From: Phascolarctobacterium sp.
GTDB lineage: Bacteria; Bacillota; Negativicutes; Acidaminococcales; Acidaminococcaceae
NCBI GenBank assembly: GCA_003150755.1
Contig: QAMT01000004.1
Coordinates: 248,001 to 312,000 of the forward strand
Direction: 5' to 3'
DNA length: 64,000 nucleotides
Shown: positions 1 through 8,744 of the stretch, in pieces
How the letters are laid out: every line of letters begins with the position of its first letter
How positions within the stretch are numbered: the stretch's first letter is position 1
Position numbers and translations under genes: made by a program
Notes under the pieces: model-generated
Database searches by the model: none
What the model saw: the letters and a program-made list of their open reading frames with translations, nothing else
What the model was told of the DNA's origin: nothing

Positions 1-255
1 GAAGTGCCGGTGCTGGTAAGCACAACGGGCACGCTGGCCGACGGCAAAACGCTGGTTAAGGCCGAAGCAGAGCCTGCTAAAGTTACAATTCTGGCAGAGC
101 CTTCTGTGGCGCACACTGTTGTTGCCCTGCATACCAAAGAGGTGGATTTAAGCAGTATGCGTTCGGACAGCACGGCTGATGTGGAGCTTGAGCTGCCGCC
201 GCGCGTGCTTTGCAATGTAAAAACGGTTAAAGTAAAACTTGTAACCGAGGAATGA
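1..255 (+). CDS. cdaR: CdaR (YbbR-domain) regulator of diadenylate cyclase, C-terminal part
   Basis: The reading frame is open from base 1 and ends at 255, so only the last 84 residues are present. They have the alternating beta-strand character of a YbbR domain repeat, with phrases such as PVLVSTTGTLADG and a final VKTVKVKLVTEE. CdaR is the extracytoplasmic partner of the membrane c-di-AMP synthase CdaA. The assignment rests mainly on position: cdaA-cdaR-glmM is a conserved Firmicute order, and glmM lies 1.7 kb downstream with one extra gene between. The stop is 11 bases before the next start, which implies co-transcription. Confidence 0.75.
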   Translation, partial: EVPVLVSTTGTLADGKTLVKAEAEPAKVTILAEPSVAHTVVALHTKEVDLSSMRSDSTADVELELPPRVLCNVKTVKVKLVTEE

Positions 256-266
256 CGGAGAGATAA

Positions 267-1865
267 ATGCTTTTAAGAATAAATAATGTAAGAGTTGTCC
301 TGACGAGCGAGCTTAGCCTGCGTGAAGCGGCTGCCCGCAAGCTGGGCGTTAAAAAGCAGGAGCTGGCCGGTGTTAAGGTGCTGCGCCGCGCGGTGGATGC
401 AAGGCGCAAAAACAACATCGTCATCAACTACCACTTGCTGGCAGAGCTGGACGCACCGGCGCGTTTTATTAACCGCCTGCTGCGCGACAGGGACGTGACG
501 CGCTTTAGCGAGGCGCAGCCTGCTGCGCCTGTTATGGGTACGGAAAAAATGACGGACCGGCCCATTGTTATCGGCGCAGGGCCTGCCGGGCTTGTGGCGG
601 CGCTGATACTGGCGCGCTACGGCTACAAACCACTACTGTTGGAGCGCGGCAAAAAAATAGCCGCACGTGTGGATGACGTGCAGCGTTTTTGGCAGAAGGG
701 CGAGTTTAACCCCGACAGCAATGTGCAGTTTGGCGAGGGCGGCGCAGGTACTTTCAGCGACGGTAAGCTGACGACGCGCGTTAATGACCCTGTAATGAAC
801 GATATTTTAAAATTGTTTGTCCAAGCCGGTGCGCCGGAAGAAATCCAGTGGGAGCAAAAACCCCACGTCGGTACGGATAAGCTGCGCGCTATGGTGGCCG
901 GCTTAAATAAAATGATTTGCGGTTACGGCGGCGAAATCCGTTTTGAAACGCGCGTAGCTGACTTTATTATTGAAGGAAACACGGTAAAAGGCGTTATTAC
1001 GCAAACCGGAGAAAAAATTTACGCACCGGCCGTGGTGCTGGCGTGCGGGCACAGTGCGCGCGATACTTACGCCATGCTGGACAGCCGCAAGGTTGCCGTT
1101 GAGCCGAAAGCGTTTGCTATCGGCGTGCGCATCGAGCATCCGCAGGATCTGATTGACCGTGCGCAGTACGGCGAGTTTGCCGGGCACCCCAAACTTGGCG
1201 CGGCAGATTATGCCGTTGTTTACCACATGCCCGAAAGCACGCGCACAGCGTATTCTTTCTGCATGTGCCCGGGCGGGCAGGTTGTCGGCGCGGCCAGCGA
1301 AACAGGCGGCGTAGTTGTCAACGGCATGAGCATGTACAAACGCGACAGCGGCATTGCCAACAGCGCGCTTGTGGTTAACGTAACGCCGGAGGACTTTGGG
1401 CGTAACGCGCTTGACGGCGTGGAGTTCCAGCGCAAGTGGGAACGCCTGGCGTTTAAGGCAGGTGGGAGTGATTATCGCGCCCCGGCGCAGAATTTTAAAA
1501 CGTTTTTTGACGGCACTGCGCCCAGCGTGGAAAGCCTGGTTAATGCAAGCTGCCGCCCAGGCATAACGGCATGCGATTTGAACACCGTGCTGCCGGATTA
1601 CGTAACGGCAACTTTGCGCGGCGGCATTAAAGCCTTCGGGCAGCGGCTGGCAGGGTTTGACGACGGCGGCGCACTTTTGACCGGCGTTGAAACAAGAACC
1701 AGCGCACCCCTGCGCATTATGCGCGGCGAAAACAAAGAATCCGTATCGCACAAGGGGCTGTACCCCTGCGGCGAAGGCGCGGGCTACGCTGGCGGCATTA
1801 TGAGCGCGGCGCTGGACGGTTATCACGTGGCGCATGCTGTAATGGCACGCTTTGCGCCGTTTTGA
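267..1865 (+). CDS. NAD(P)/FAD-dependent oxidoreductase (COG2509-like)
   Basis: A 532-residue flavoprotein. After an N-terminal domain of about 95 residues there is a Rossmann dinucleotide-binding motif, GAGPAG at residues 103-108, followed by LLLERGKK, the usual acidic end of the second strand. The long C-terminal half contains GEGAGYAGGI near the end, the second FAD-contacting motif of this family. Members are common in Firmicutes as FAD-dependent dehydrogenases of unknown substrate. The ATG follows GGAGAGATAA. Its place between cdaR and glmM interrupts the usual operon and may be lineage-specific. The substrate cannot be told from the sequence. Confidence 0.85.
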   Translation: MLLRINNVRVVLTSELSLREAAARKLGVKKQELAGVKVLRRAVDARRKNNIVINYHLLAELDAPARFINRLLRDRDVTRFSEAQPAAPVMGTEKMTDRPIVIGAGPAGLVAALILARYGYKPLLLERGKKIAARVDDVQRFWQKGEFNPDSNVQFGEGGAGTFSDGKLTTRVNDPVMNDILKLFVQAGAPEEIQWEQKPHVGTDKLRAMVAGLNKMICGYGGEIRFETRVADFIIEGNTVKGVITQTGEKIYAPAVVLACGHSARDTYAMLDSRKVAVEPKAFAIGVRIEHPQDLIDRAQYGEFAGHPKLGAADYAVVYHMPESTRTAYSFCMCPGGQVVGAASETGGVVVNGMSMYKRDSGIANSALVVNVTPEDFGRNALDGVEFQRKWERLAFKAGGSDYRAPAQNFKTFFDGTAPSVESLVNASCRPGITACDLNTVLPDYVTATLRGGIKAFGQRLAGFDDGGALLTGVETRTSAPLRIMRGENKESVSHKGLYPCGEGAGYAGGIMSAALDGYHVAHAVMARFAPF

Positions 1866-1867
1866 TA

Positions 1868-1896
1868 TTGCTAAATTGTTTAAAGCCTGCTATAAT
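1868..1896 (+). promoter_or_regulatory. Predicted sigma-A promoter of glmM
   Basis: TTGCTA (1868-1873), a 17-base spacer and TATAAT (1891-1896) lie just after the oxidoreductase stop and about 50 bases before glmM. This gives glmM a promoter of its own. Confidence 0.6.
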
Positions 1897-1944
1897 ACTT
1901 GCGGCAAAAAGATTTAAACTTTACATATAAATGGAGGTTTTATA

Positions 1945-3285
1945 ATGGCTCGTTTATTTGGTACTGACGGCGTGCGCGGCGTCGCTAACGTAGAGCTTAC
2001 ACCGGAGCTGGCGTTTAAGCTCGGGCGCGCTGCCGCTGCTTACTTCGGCAGGGAAACCCGCAATCCTAAAATCATCATCGGGCGCGATACACGCCTTAGC
2101 GGCACTATGCTTGAGGCAGCCCTGGCAGCAGGCATCTGCTCGGCCGGCGGCAATGCGCATTTACTGGGCGTTATCCCGACGCCGGCGGTTTCGTATCTTA
2201 CTTCCAAACTGCACGCTAATGCCGGTGCGGTAATTTCCGCTTCGCACAACCCGTTTGAAGATAACGGCATTAAGTTCTTTTCGCAGACGGGGCACAAGCT
2301 GCCGGACGCTGTTGAGGACGAGATTGAAGCGATGGTTGCGGCAGAACACGACAGCAGCAAAAACCCGCGCGGTTCTTCTGTCGGCCGCGTAATTAACGAA
2401 GGCGAAATGGACAAACTTTACATTGACCATATTATTGCCAGCGCGCCGACCAAGCTGAACGGCCTGAAGGTGGTTATGGACTGCTCCAACGGCGCCAACA
2501 GCCTGATTGCGCCGGTTATTCTGCGTACTTTGGGCGCGCAGGTTATTACTATTTTTAATAACCCTAACGGGATTAACATTAACAACGGCTGCGGCAGTAC
2601 GCACCTTGAAGCTTTGCAGGCCAAGGTTGTTGAAGAAGGCGCTGACGTAGGCATTGCCAACGACGGCGACGCAGACCGCTGCCTTGCTGTCGATGAAAAC
2701 GGCAAAGCGCTGGACGGCGACCAGATTATGCTTATCTGCGCTCTGGAGCTGATGAAGAAACACGAGCTGCACGACAACGTGCTGGTAACGACTGTTATGA
2801 GCAACGTGGGCCTGCACAAAGCCATGGCTGAACACGGCGGGCGCTGCGTAAAAACCAGCGTCGGCGACCGTTATGTGCTTGAAGAAATGCTGCGCGGCGG
2901 TTACAGCATCGGCGGCGAGCAATCCGGCCATATTATTTTCAGCAAATTTGCCAAAACTGGCGACGGTATTTTAACTGCGGTTCAGCTTCTGGGCGCTATG
3001 GTTAAAAACAACAAACGCCTGTCGGAACTGGGCGCGCTGATGACCAAATACCCGCAGATTCTTTTGAACGTGCGCGTTAAGGATAAATACGGCTGGGAAG
3101 ACAACGACGCTATTAAAGAAGTCATCAAAAAATACCAGGAAGAACTTGGCGACAACGGCCAGATTCTTGTGCGTGCATCCGGCACTGAGCCTTTAATCCG
3201 CATTATGGCGGAAGGCCCTGTACAGGAGCGCCTGGAGAAGATTGCCGGTGCTATCGGCGAAGTAGTAACGCGCGAGTTAGGCTGA
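1945..3285 (+). CDS. glmM: Phosphoglucosamine mutase GlmM
   Basis: Interconverts glucosamine-6-phosphate and glucosamine-1-phosphate, the step after GlmS on the way to UDP-GlcNAc. The 446-residue length is normal. Visible landmarks are the start LFGTDGVRG, the phosphoserine loop SASHNPFEDNG (catalytic Ser about 100), the Mg-binding NDGDADRC near 240, the sugar-binding GEQSGH near 325 and the C-terminal phosphate-binding RASGTEPLIRIMAE. The RBS is GGAGG, 9 bases before the ATG. The downstream neighbour is glmS, so this locus makes the cell-wall amino-sugar precursor. Confidence 0.97.
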   Translation: MARLFGTDGVRGVANVELTPELAFKLGRAAAAYFGRETRNPKIIIGRDTRLSGTMLEAALAAGICSAGGNAHLLGVIPTPAVSYLTSKLHANAGAVISASHNPFEDNGIKFFSQTGHKLPDAVEDEIEAMVAAEHDSSKNPRGSSVGRVINEGEMDKLYIDHIIASAPTKLNGLKVVMDCSNGANSLIAPVILRTLGAQVITIFNNPNGININNGCGSTHLEALQAKVVEEGADVGIANDGDADRCLAVDENGKALDGDQIMLICALELMKKHELHDNVLVTTVMSNVGLHKAMAEHGGRCVKTSVGDRYVLEEMLRGGYSIGGEQSGHIIFSKFAKTGDGILTAVQLLGAMVKNNKRLSELGALMTKYPQILLNVRVKDKYGWEDNDAIKEVIKKYQEELGDNGQILVRASGTEPLIRIMAEGPVQERLEKIAGAIGEVVTRELG

Positions 3286-3292
3286 TTTAACA

Positions 3293-3321
3293 TTGACCGC
3301 ATTGTAAAAATATAGTAAAAT
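3293..3321 (+). promoter_or_regulatory. Predicted promoter of the glmS transcript
   Basis: TTGACC (3293-3298), a 17-base spacer and TAAAAT (3316-3321). Transcription would begin near 3328, upstream of the ribozyme. Confidence 0.65.
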
Positions 3322-3374
3322 AAAGTGACTGCAAAGGTGCCGCATGGGACAGCCAGGCCTGTGCGGCACAAAAT

Positions 3375-3525
3375 GTATGCAGCATCAAGCGCAAGTGCCG
3401 TTATCACGGCAGACGAGGCGGAGGTTTATCGAACAGTCAGCGGGTGCCTCCCGGCCGGCTGCGGGCCGCAAGCAGAATGACAAAGCCCCATGGCAACATG
3501 GGGGACAAAACATCTGCGGCAGAAC
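3375..3525 (+). ncRNA. glmS ribozyme (GlcN6P-activated self-cleaving riboswitch)
   Basis: The 5' untranslated region of glmS carries the conserved glmS ribozyme core. The predicted cleavage site is A3388/G3389 in CAAGCGCAAG. A short P1 hairpin TGCCG..CGGCA follows, then the invariant GACGAGGCGGAGG with TTATCGA and GCGGGTGCCTCCCGG pairing regions, and a P4 hairpin CCCCATGGCAACATGGGG near 3485-3502. In the family, glucosamine-6-phosphate acts as cofactor: cleavage leaves a 5'-OH message that is degraded, which lowers GlmS. Exact ends are approximate. Confidence 0.93.
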
Positions 3526-3554
3526 TGGCGAATAACCATTAGGAGGTTTTATAT

Positions 3555-5384
3555 ATGTGTGGTATTGTTGGTTACGTAGGCAGTGCGCAGGCTGCGCCCT
3601 TTTTGCTGGACGGAATGAGCAAGCTGGAGTACCGCGGTTATGATTCTGCGGGTATTGCTGTTTACGAAAAAAGCGGCATCCGCGTAGAAAAATGCGTCGG
3701 CCGCCTGGATGCGCTGCGCCATAAACTGGAAGGCAGTATGCCGGTTGGCACCATGGGCATCGGACATACGCGCTGGGCTACGCACGGCCGCCCGAGCGAC
3801 CGCAACTCGCATCCGCATACGGACGAAAGCGGCGATTTTGTTGTTGTGCATAACGGCATTATCGAAAACTATTTGATGTTAAAAGAACAGCTGATTGCCA
3901 AAGGCCAGCATTTTGCATCCGACACCGATACGGAAATTGTGGCTCATCTGTTTGCCGATTTTTACGAAGGCGACATGGAAGAAGCCGTCAAAAAAGTTTT
4001 AAAAACCATCGAAGGCTCTTACAGCCTGGTATTTATGTGCAAGGCAGAGCCTGACAAACTTATCTGCACCAAAAAGGACAACCCGCTGATTATCGGCCTG
4101 GGCGAAGGTGAAAACTTTATTGCGTCCGATATTCCGGCGATTATTGCCAAAACGCGCCGCACCTATATTATGAGCGACGGCGAAATTGCCACCGTTACCA
4201 GAGAGGGCGTGTGGGTGCAGGATATTAACGGCACGCCGATTACCAAAAAAGTATTTGAAGTTAACTGGAATGCCGAAGCTGCCGAAAAAGGCGGATTTGA
4301 GCATTTTATGCTGAAAGAAATTTACGAGCAGCCCAAGGCGATTAAAGACACCATGCGCGGACGCCTGGCAGAAAACGGCACTGAAATCAACTTTGCCGAG
4401 CTGGGCTGGACGCCGGAAGATTTTACCGGCATCAGCAAAATCTTTATTGTTGCCTGCGGCACAGCTTATCACGCCGGTATCGTCGGCAAATATTATCTGG
4501 AAAACCTGGCGCGCATCCCTGTCGAAGTGGATATCGCCAGTGAGTTCCGTTACCGCAATCCGCTGGTTGACGCCAACTGCCTGACCATCGTTATCAGCCA
4601 GAGCGGCGAAACCATTGACACCCTTGCTGCGCTGAAAGAGGCTAAACGCCTTGGCAGCCGCACTTTGGCAGTTACCAATGTTGTTGGTTCTTCCATCGCG
4701 CGTGAGGCGGACCAGGTTGTTTATACCTATGCCGGGCCGGAAATTGCAGTAGCTTCTACCAAGGCTTACACCACGCAGCTTTTGGTTATGCTGATGCTGG
4801 CCATTTACGTTGGCCGCCTGCGCGGAACGCTTGACGCTGCCAAAGCAGACGAGCTTGCGCAAGGCCTGCATAAAGTGCCGGAACAGCTGCACGACATGCT
4901 GGAAAATGTTGACCAGATTAAAGTGTTTGCCCGCAACTACGGCAGCTGCCTGGATGCGTTCTTCCTGGGACGCAGCCTTGACTATGCCGTTGCTTTGGAA
5001 GGCGCTTTGAAACTGAAGGAAATTTCTTATATACACGCTGAAGCGTATGCCGCCGGCGAACTTAAACACGGCACGCTGGCGCTGATTGTTGAGGGCGTGC
5101 CTGTAATTGTGCTGGCAACGCAGGAAGATGTTTACGATAAGACCGTAAGCAATTTGCAGGAGGTTAAAGCGCGCGAAGCAATGGTTATTGCCATCGCCCT
5201 GGAAGGCGACGAGAGCATTGCCAAATACGCAGACCACGTTATTTACGTTCCGCGTGCAGGCAAGTTCCTTGCTCCGCTGCTGGCGGTGCTGCCTTTGCAG
5301 CTTTTGGCTTACTATGCAGCGCTTACCCGCGGCTGCGATGTAGACAAACCGCGTAACCTTGCCAAATCCGTAACAGTAGAATAA
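3555..5384 (+). CDS. glmS: Glutamine-fructose-6-phosphate aminotransferase GlmS
   Basis: Makes glucosamine-6-phosphate from fructose-6-phosphate and glutamine. The protein of 609 residues starts MCGIVGYVG, so Cys2 becomes the N-terminal nucleophile of the Ntn glutaminase domain. GHTRWATHG and HNGIIENY follow. Two SIS isomerase domains are visible (SQSGETIDT; SYIHAEAYAAGELKHG), and the C-terminus KPRNLAKSVTVE is the family signature. The RBS AGGAGG sits 9 bases before the ATG. The ribozyme upstream gives product feedback. Confidence 0.98.
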   Translation: MCGIVGYVGSAQAAPFLLDGMSKLEYRGYDSAGIAVYEKSGIRVEKCVGRLDALRHKLEGSMPVGTMGIGHTRWATHGRPSDRNSHPHTDESGDFVVVHNGIIENYLMLKEQLIAKGQHFASDTDTEIVAHLFADFYEGDMEEAVKKVLKTIEGSYSLVFMCKAEPDKLICTKKDNPLIIGLGEGENFIASDIPAIIAKTRRTYIMSDGEIATVTREGVWVQDINGTPITKKVFEVNWNAEAAEKGGFEHFMLKEIYEQPKAIKDTMRGRLAENGTEINFAELGWTPEDFTGISKIFIVACGTAYHAGIVGKYYLENLARIPVEVDIASEFRYRNPLVDANCLTIVISQSGETIDTLAALKEAKRLGSRTLAVTNVVGSSIAREADQVVYTYAGPEIAVASTKAYTTQLLVMLMLAIYVGRLRGTLDAAKADELAQGLHKVPEQLHDMLENVDQIKVFARNYGSCLDAFFLGRSLDYAVALEGALKLKEISYIHAEAYAAGELKHGTLALIVEGVPVIVLATQEDVYDKTVSNLQEVKAREAMVIAIALEGDESIAKYADHVIYVPRAGKFLAPLLAVLPLQLLAYYAALTRGCDVDKPRNLAKSVTVE

Positions 5385-5398
5385 AAATACTTACAACA

Positions 5399-5430
5399 GC
5401 CCCGTCTTTTGCAGATGGGGTTATTTTTAT
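5399..5430 (+). terminator. Intrinsic terminator after glmS
   Basis: CCCGTC paired with GATGGG around a 7-base loop, followed by GTTATTTTTAT, 15 bases after the glmS stop. Confidence 0.75.
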
Positions 5431-5533
5431 GCTTGAAACGCGGACGGGCTTTAAACTAACAGTAAATTTGTGTTGCGTGTGTAAGTAACTGGCGCTGTAT
5501 TTTTTATTTGTGTTAAAAATTTCACAAAAGGGG

Positions 5534-5562
5534 TTGCCAAAATACAAAAATTAGCATATACT
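5534..5562 (+). promoter_or_regulatory. Predicted promoter of the SLH porin gene
   Basis: TTGCCA (5534-5539), 17 bases, TATACT (5557-5562). It implies an untranslated leader of about 115 bases with a TTTCAA..TTGAAA hairpin shortly before the RBS. Long leaders are common for abundant outer-membrane protein mRNAs. Confidence 0.65.
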
Positions 5563-5684
5563 AACTAAAGAGTTAAATAAGCGCAAGCATTCTGAAAAAC
5601 TGACAGAGGAAACTAGGCAACTCGCGTTAAGGATTTCAAAATGGCGGCGCTTGAAACTCAAAAAAGTTTTGGGAGGAATCCGCA

Positions 5685-6860
5685 ATGAAAAAATCTTTAG
5701 TTCTCGCAATGGCAATGGCTCTTGGCGTAACCGCAAGCGCTTATGCCGCAAACCCGTTCAGTGACGTACCGGCAGGCCACTGGGCTTATGACGCTGTTAA
5801 CAAACTGGCAGCAGAAGGCGTTGTAGACGGCTATCCTGACGGCACCTACGGCGGCGACAAACTGATGACCCGTTATGAAATGGCTCAGATTGTAGCAAAA
5901 GCAATGGCTAAGGGCGCAAACGTTGACAAACTGGCAGCAGAATTTGCTGACGAACTGGACAGCCTTGGCGTTCGCGTTGCTAACCTTGAAAAGAAAGCTG
6001 ACAACGTAAAAATTACTGGCGAAATCCGTGCTTCTTATCGTGACGTTGATGGCGATGTAAACGGCCATGAAGGCATTCTCCGTTCCCGTCTGTGGGTAAA
6101 CGGTCAGGTTAACGAAGACTGGTCCTACACCGGTATGCTGGAAAATGAACAGACTTACAGCGACGAAAGCGGCGATGATGACCTGAGCCTGGCACGTGCT
6201 TACGTAGAAGGCCGCCTTGGCGGTTTGGACGTTGTAGCAGGCCGTTACAACGAAGTAACTTTCTCCGGCAATATTCTTGATGCTAACCTGGATATGGCAA
6301 AAGTATCCTACGGCGACAAGATTAAAGTTTCCGCAGCAGTAGGCAAAGCATACGACAGCGTAGAAGTTGACGAAACCCATTTGCTTGACAGCGACGACAG
6401 AATTTACATCGGCACCTTGGAAGCAGCACTGGGCGACGTTGACGCTTATGTTGCTTACTTCAAAACCAATTCTGACCTTGATAAAGAAATCTGGAACGTT
6501 GGCGCAAGCTACGGCTTCGGCGACTTTACCCTGAGCGCAGAATACATGCGCGGCGATAAAGAATACTACAATGCCGGTAAAGACGGCTGGTGGGCTGACC
6601 TGGCCTGGAAAGGTGCAGAAGCTAGCGAACCTGGCAGCTACGGCATCCATGCAGGCTACTATGACCAGAGCCCGAGCGCTTACATTATGCCGACCACCGA
6701 TGCTGAATACTTTACTGACGGCTACAAAGGCTGGAATGTCGGCGTAAGCTACACCTTTGCTAAAAACATCGTAGGCATGGTTAACTACTGGGATATGGAA
6801 GCACAGACCACTAACGAAGATGCACAGACTATCTTCACTGAACTGTACTTCATGTTCTAA
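5685..6860 (+). CDS. SLH-domain porin (OmpM-like outer-membrane protein)
   Basis: A 391-residue outer-membrane protein. A signal peptide (MKKSLVLAMAMALGVTASAYA) is followed by one SLH domain at about residues 24-70 (NPFSDVPAGHWAYDAVNKLA, then DGYPDGTYGG and MTRYEMAQ). A short coiled linker (LGVRVANLEKKADN) leads to about 280 residues of alternating aromatic and polar strands ending ELYFMF, the terminal-Phe signature of an OM beta-barrel. In Negativicutes such proteins are the main porins and tether the outer membrane to peptidoglycan polyamines through the SLH domain. RBS GGGAGGA. This gene is the best evidence for a diderm Firmicute. Confidence 0.93.
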   Translation: MKKSLVLAMAMALGVTASAYAANPFSDVPAGHWAYDAVNKLAAEGVVDGYPDGTYGGDKLMTRYEMAQIVAKAMAKGANVDKLAAEFADELDSLGVRVANLEKKADNVKITGEIRASYRDVDGDVNGHEGILRSRLWVNGQVNEDWSYTGMLENEQTYSDESGDDDLSLARAYVEGRLGGLDVVAGRYNEVTFSGNILDANLDMAKVSYGDKIKVSAAVGKAYDSVEVDETHLLDSDDRIYIGTLEAALGDVDAYVAYFKTNSDLDKEIWNVGASYGFGDFTLSAEYMRGDKEYYNAGKDGWWADLAWKGAEASEPGSYGIHAGYYDQSPSAYIMPTTDAEYFTDGYKGWNVGVSYTFAKNIVGMVNYWDMEAQTTNEDAQTIFTELYFMF

Positions 6861-6894
6861 TCTGCAAATACAGTAAAATAATTTTTAATCTCTC

Positions 6895-6930
6895 AGAGAG
6901 GGCTGCTTTCGGGCTGCTCTCTTTGTTTTT
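6895..6930 (+). terminator. Intrinsic terminator after the porin
   Basis: AGAGAG (6895-6900) pairs with CTCTCT (6917-6922) around a GC-rich loop, followed by TTGTTTTT. Confidence 0.7.
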
Positions 6931-6974
6931 GCGTGGGCAGGGGGGTTTAGCTGCTAACGTACTTTAAGAGTATA

Positions 6975-7027
6975 GGGAACAAGGTAGATTATAATATATA
7001 AGCCTTCGGCTTATTGGGAACAAGGTA
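6975..7027 (+). repeat. Two direct copies of GGGAACAAGGTA flanking a small hairpin
   Basis: GGGAACAAGGTA occurs at 6975-6986 and 7016-7027. Between them lies ATAAGCCTTCGGCTTAT, a tight hairpin. The rest of 6931-7091 is a purine-rich, gene-free stretch. Function unknown. Confidence 0.5.
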
Positions 7028-7091
7028 AGAACGTAGATGGCAAAGAAAAGATAAAGAGAAAAAACAGGCAAAAAAGAGAAAAGAAAAGAAA

Positions 7092-7209
7092 CTCTCACCC
7101 ACATAAACGGATTTACGGCGGCAAAATTAACCATGCTGAAAAATTTTTGCGCATATTTTTGCGGCGATGGTTAATTTTTTGTGTTTTGCGGCGTTTATAT
7201 GGGCGAGAG
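7092..7209. repeat. Long imperfect inverted repeat upstream of the amidase gene
   Basis: Two nested blocks are inverted: CTCTCACCCACATAAACG (7092-7109) against CGTTTATATGGGCGAGAG (7192-7209), and AAAATTAACCAT (7123-7134) against ATGGTTAATTTT (7166-7177). The whole could fold into a 118-base stem with an internal bulge. It ends at the amidase RBS, so on RNA it could affect translation. It may also be a relic of a small mobile repeat. Confidence 0.6.
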
Positions 7210-7220
7210 GAGTTGTTAAA

Positions 7221-7811
7221 GTGATTGTTGTAAACCCGATTGAAATCGACTACAAACGCTTGGCGGAGGTGGCCGGCAGAAGCCGCGGCAAAATAAACCG
7301 CATCTATCTGCACTGGACGGCGGGGCATTACGCCGATGTGTACGACGAATACCATATCAACATCGGCCGTGACGGCGAGCTGTACATAACCTGCGAGGAT
7401 TTTACGGAGCGCAAAGAGCATACCTGGCAGCGCAACACCGGCAGCATCGGCATAGCAATGTGCTGCGCTGCGGGTGCAAGCGCCATCCGCGGAAGCGAAA
7501 CGGATTTTGGCAAAGAACCGCCGACGCAGCTGCAAATTGAGGCGATGGCCAAAACCGTGGCGGTGATAACCTTTACGCTGGGGCTGGAAATTAAACTTTT
7601 AACCGTAACCACGCACTGCGAGGCTGCGCTGTTTGACGGCTACGGACCGCACAGCGGCGACCCGGACACGCGCTGGGATTTATGGTTTTTGCCCGACAGG
7701 CCGCTTTTTGGCGGGCTTGCGCCGGGCGGCAATGTTATCCGCGGCAAAGCGCAGTGGTACAGGCAATACCTTGGCAAACGCGATTATCTCTTAACCAAAA
7801 CGGCGAAATAG
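7221..7811 (+). CDS. N-acetylmuramoyl-L-alanine amidase (Amidase_2/PGRP fold)
   Basis: Predicted zinc amidase that cuts the muramoyl-alanine bond of peptidoglycan. The frame is open further upstream, but the GTG at 7221 has a good RBS (GAGAGGAG, 8 bases away), giving 196 residues. Family features are IYLHWTAGHY (first Zn ligand about His31), GSIGIAMCC, TTHCEAALFDGYG (second His about 134) and GDPDTRWDLWFLP. No signal peptide is visible, which resembles phage and bacteriocin-type amidases. It stands alone with its own upstream inverted repeat, so it may be a stray phage gene. Confidence 0.8.
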   Translation: MIVVNPIEIDYKRLAEVAGRSRGKINRIYLHWTAGHYADVYDEYHINIGRDGELYITCEDFTERKEHTWQRNTGSIGIAMCCAAGASAIRGSETDFGKEPPTQLQIEAMAKTVAVITFTLGLEIKLLTVTTHCEAALFDGYGPHSGDPDTRWDLWFLPDRPLFGGLAPGGNVIRGKAQWYRQYLGKRDYLLTKTAK

Positions 7812-7848
7812 TGTATAATAAGGGCAGACTATTTTTACGGAGGATTTT

Positions 7849-8514
7849 ATGAGCGAACCGAGTATAGAAGAAATCCGCGAGGCGCTGGACGGCTGGGATT
7901 TTTTAGAAAGCCTGCCGCCGGAGATTAACGGCTTTACGCTGCACCAGGATAGGGACATCGACGGGCTGGTGCTGAATATTGCGTCTTACCGCAACGACGC
8001 TATCCGCTGCCGCCTGGATATAACATATACGTCCGAAACTTTTGACTATGTGCCGGTAAAGGTGGCGGGGCTGCATCAGTACCGCGACATAAGGTATTTT
8101 TTCCGCAGCCGCGACCGTTTTGCAGCGCATGTTAAGGATAAGCTGCCCTCGCTTGTGCACGACATCGACATCCGCACGCGCCACAACCTGGGCGTGATTA
8201 TTGAAGAAACGGGGCTGCCCGAATGGCGTTACGGCGAAAAGCTGCCGCCGAAAATCGGGCGTTTTGAACTGTTTATCCGCCCCGAACAGGCGATAGACTA
8301 TATTAACGGCAGCGTGATTTTTTTGGATTACACGGATTTTGCCACCGGCGACCAGCTTGTGTTTTTGTATAACCGCTTCCGCGATGAATTTTTTGCCGAA
8401 ACCAAGCACGCGCTGAAACCGGACAACATTACGGACTTTGACGCCAAAAGCCTGCCGGAGCTGGAAGCCCTGCTGGATGCGAAGCTGGAGAGTTTTTTAC
8501 TGAATTTTAAATAA
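7849..8514 (+). CDS. Hypothetical protein
   Basis: A 221-residue soluble protein that I do not recognise. It is acidic, with no signal peptide or membrane segment. It contains paired aromatic stretches (YFFRSRDRF, FLYNRFRDEFF) and ends with an acidic helix and LLNFK. RBS CGGAGG 7 bases before the ATG. TATAAT at 7812 lies just upstream, so it may be transcribed on its own. Codon use matches the host core genes. Confidence 0.7.
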   Translation: MSEPSIEEIREALDGWDFLESLPPEINGFTLHQDRDIDGLVLNIASYRNDAIRCRLDITYTSETFDYVPVKVAGLHQYRDIRYFFRSRDRFAAHVKDKLPSLVHDIDIRTRHNLGVIIEETGLPEWRYGEKLPPKIGRFELFIRPEQAIDYINGSVIFLDYTDFATGDQLVFLYNRFRDEFFAETKHALKPDNITDFDAKSLPELEALLDAKLESFLLNFK

Positions 8515-8539
8515 AGTATAATAAATTTAACTTAAAGGC

Positions 8540-8568
8540 TTGACATAAAGACGTAAATACCCTATAAT
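8540..8568 (+). promoter_or_regulatory. Consensus promoter of the tRNA array
   Basis: TTGACA (8540-8545), exactly 17 bases, TATAAT (8563-8568), 18 bases before the first tRNA. This is a perfect sigma-A promoter, as expected for a stable-RNA operon. Confidence 0.9.
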
Positions 8569-8586
8569 ATCACATGTAGCTTTTAT

Positions 8587-8663
8587 GGCCCGGTGGTTCA
8601 GTTGGTTAGAATGCCGCCCTGTCACGGCGGAGGTCGTGGGTTCGAGTCCCATCCGGGTCGCCA
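8587..8663 (+). tRNA. tRNA-Asp (GTC)
   Basis: The cloverleaf has acceptor GGCCCGG/CCGGGTC, anticodon loop CTGTCAC with GTC, T-arm GTGGG TTCGAGT CCCAT and an encoded CCA. First of five tRNAs sharing one promoter. Confidence 0.97.
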
Positions 8664-8665
8664 TT

Positions 8666-8741
8666 GCCTCGGTAGCTCAGTTGGTAGAGCAAAGGACTGA
8701 AAATCCTTGTGTCCACAGTTCGATTCTGTGCTGAGGCACCA
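8666..8741 (+). tRNA. tRNA-Phe (GAA)
   Basis: Acceptor GCCTCGG/CTGAGGC, anticodon loop CTGAAAA (GAA), T-loop TTCGATT, encoded CCA. It starts 3 bases after tRNA-Asp. Confidence 0.97.
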
Positions 8742-8744
8742 TTT

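Noticed and set aside
903..1835. 310-codon open frame on the minus strand
   Set aside because: It lies antisense to the FAD oxidoreductase in a GC-rich third-position context; no RBS and no recognisable domain.
3999..5237. 412-codon minus-strand frame inside glmS
   Set aside because: Antisense shadow of an unmistakable glmS; composition rich in His, Arg and Val, with no motif.
5697..6650. 317-codon minus-strand frame inside the SLH porin
   Set aside because: Mirror frame produced by the porin codon bias; no start signals.
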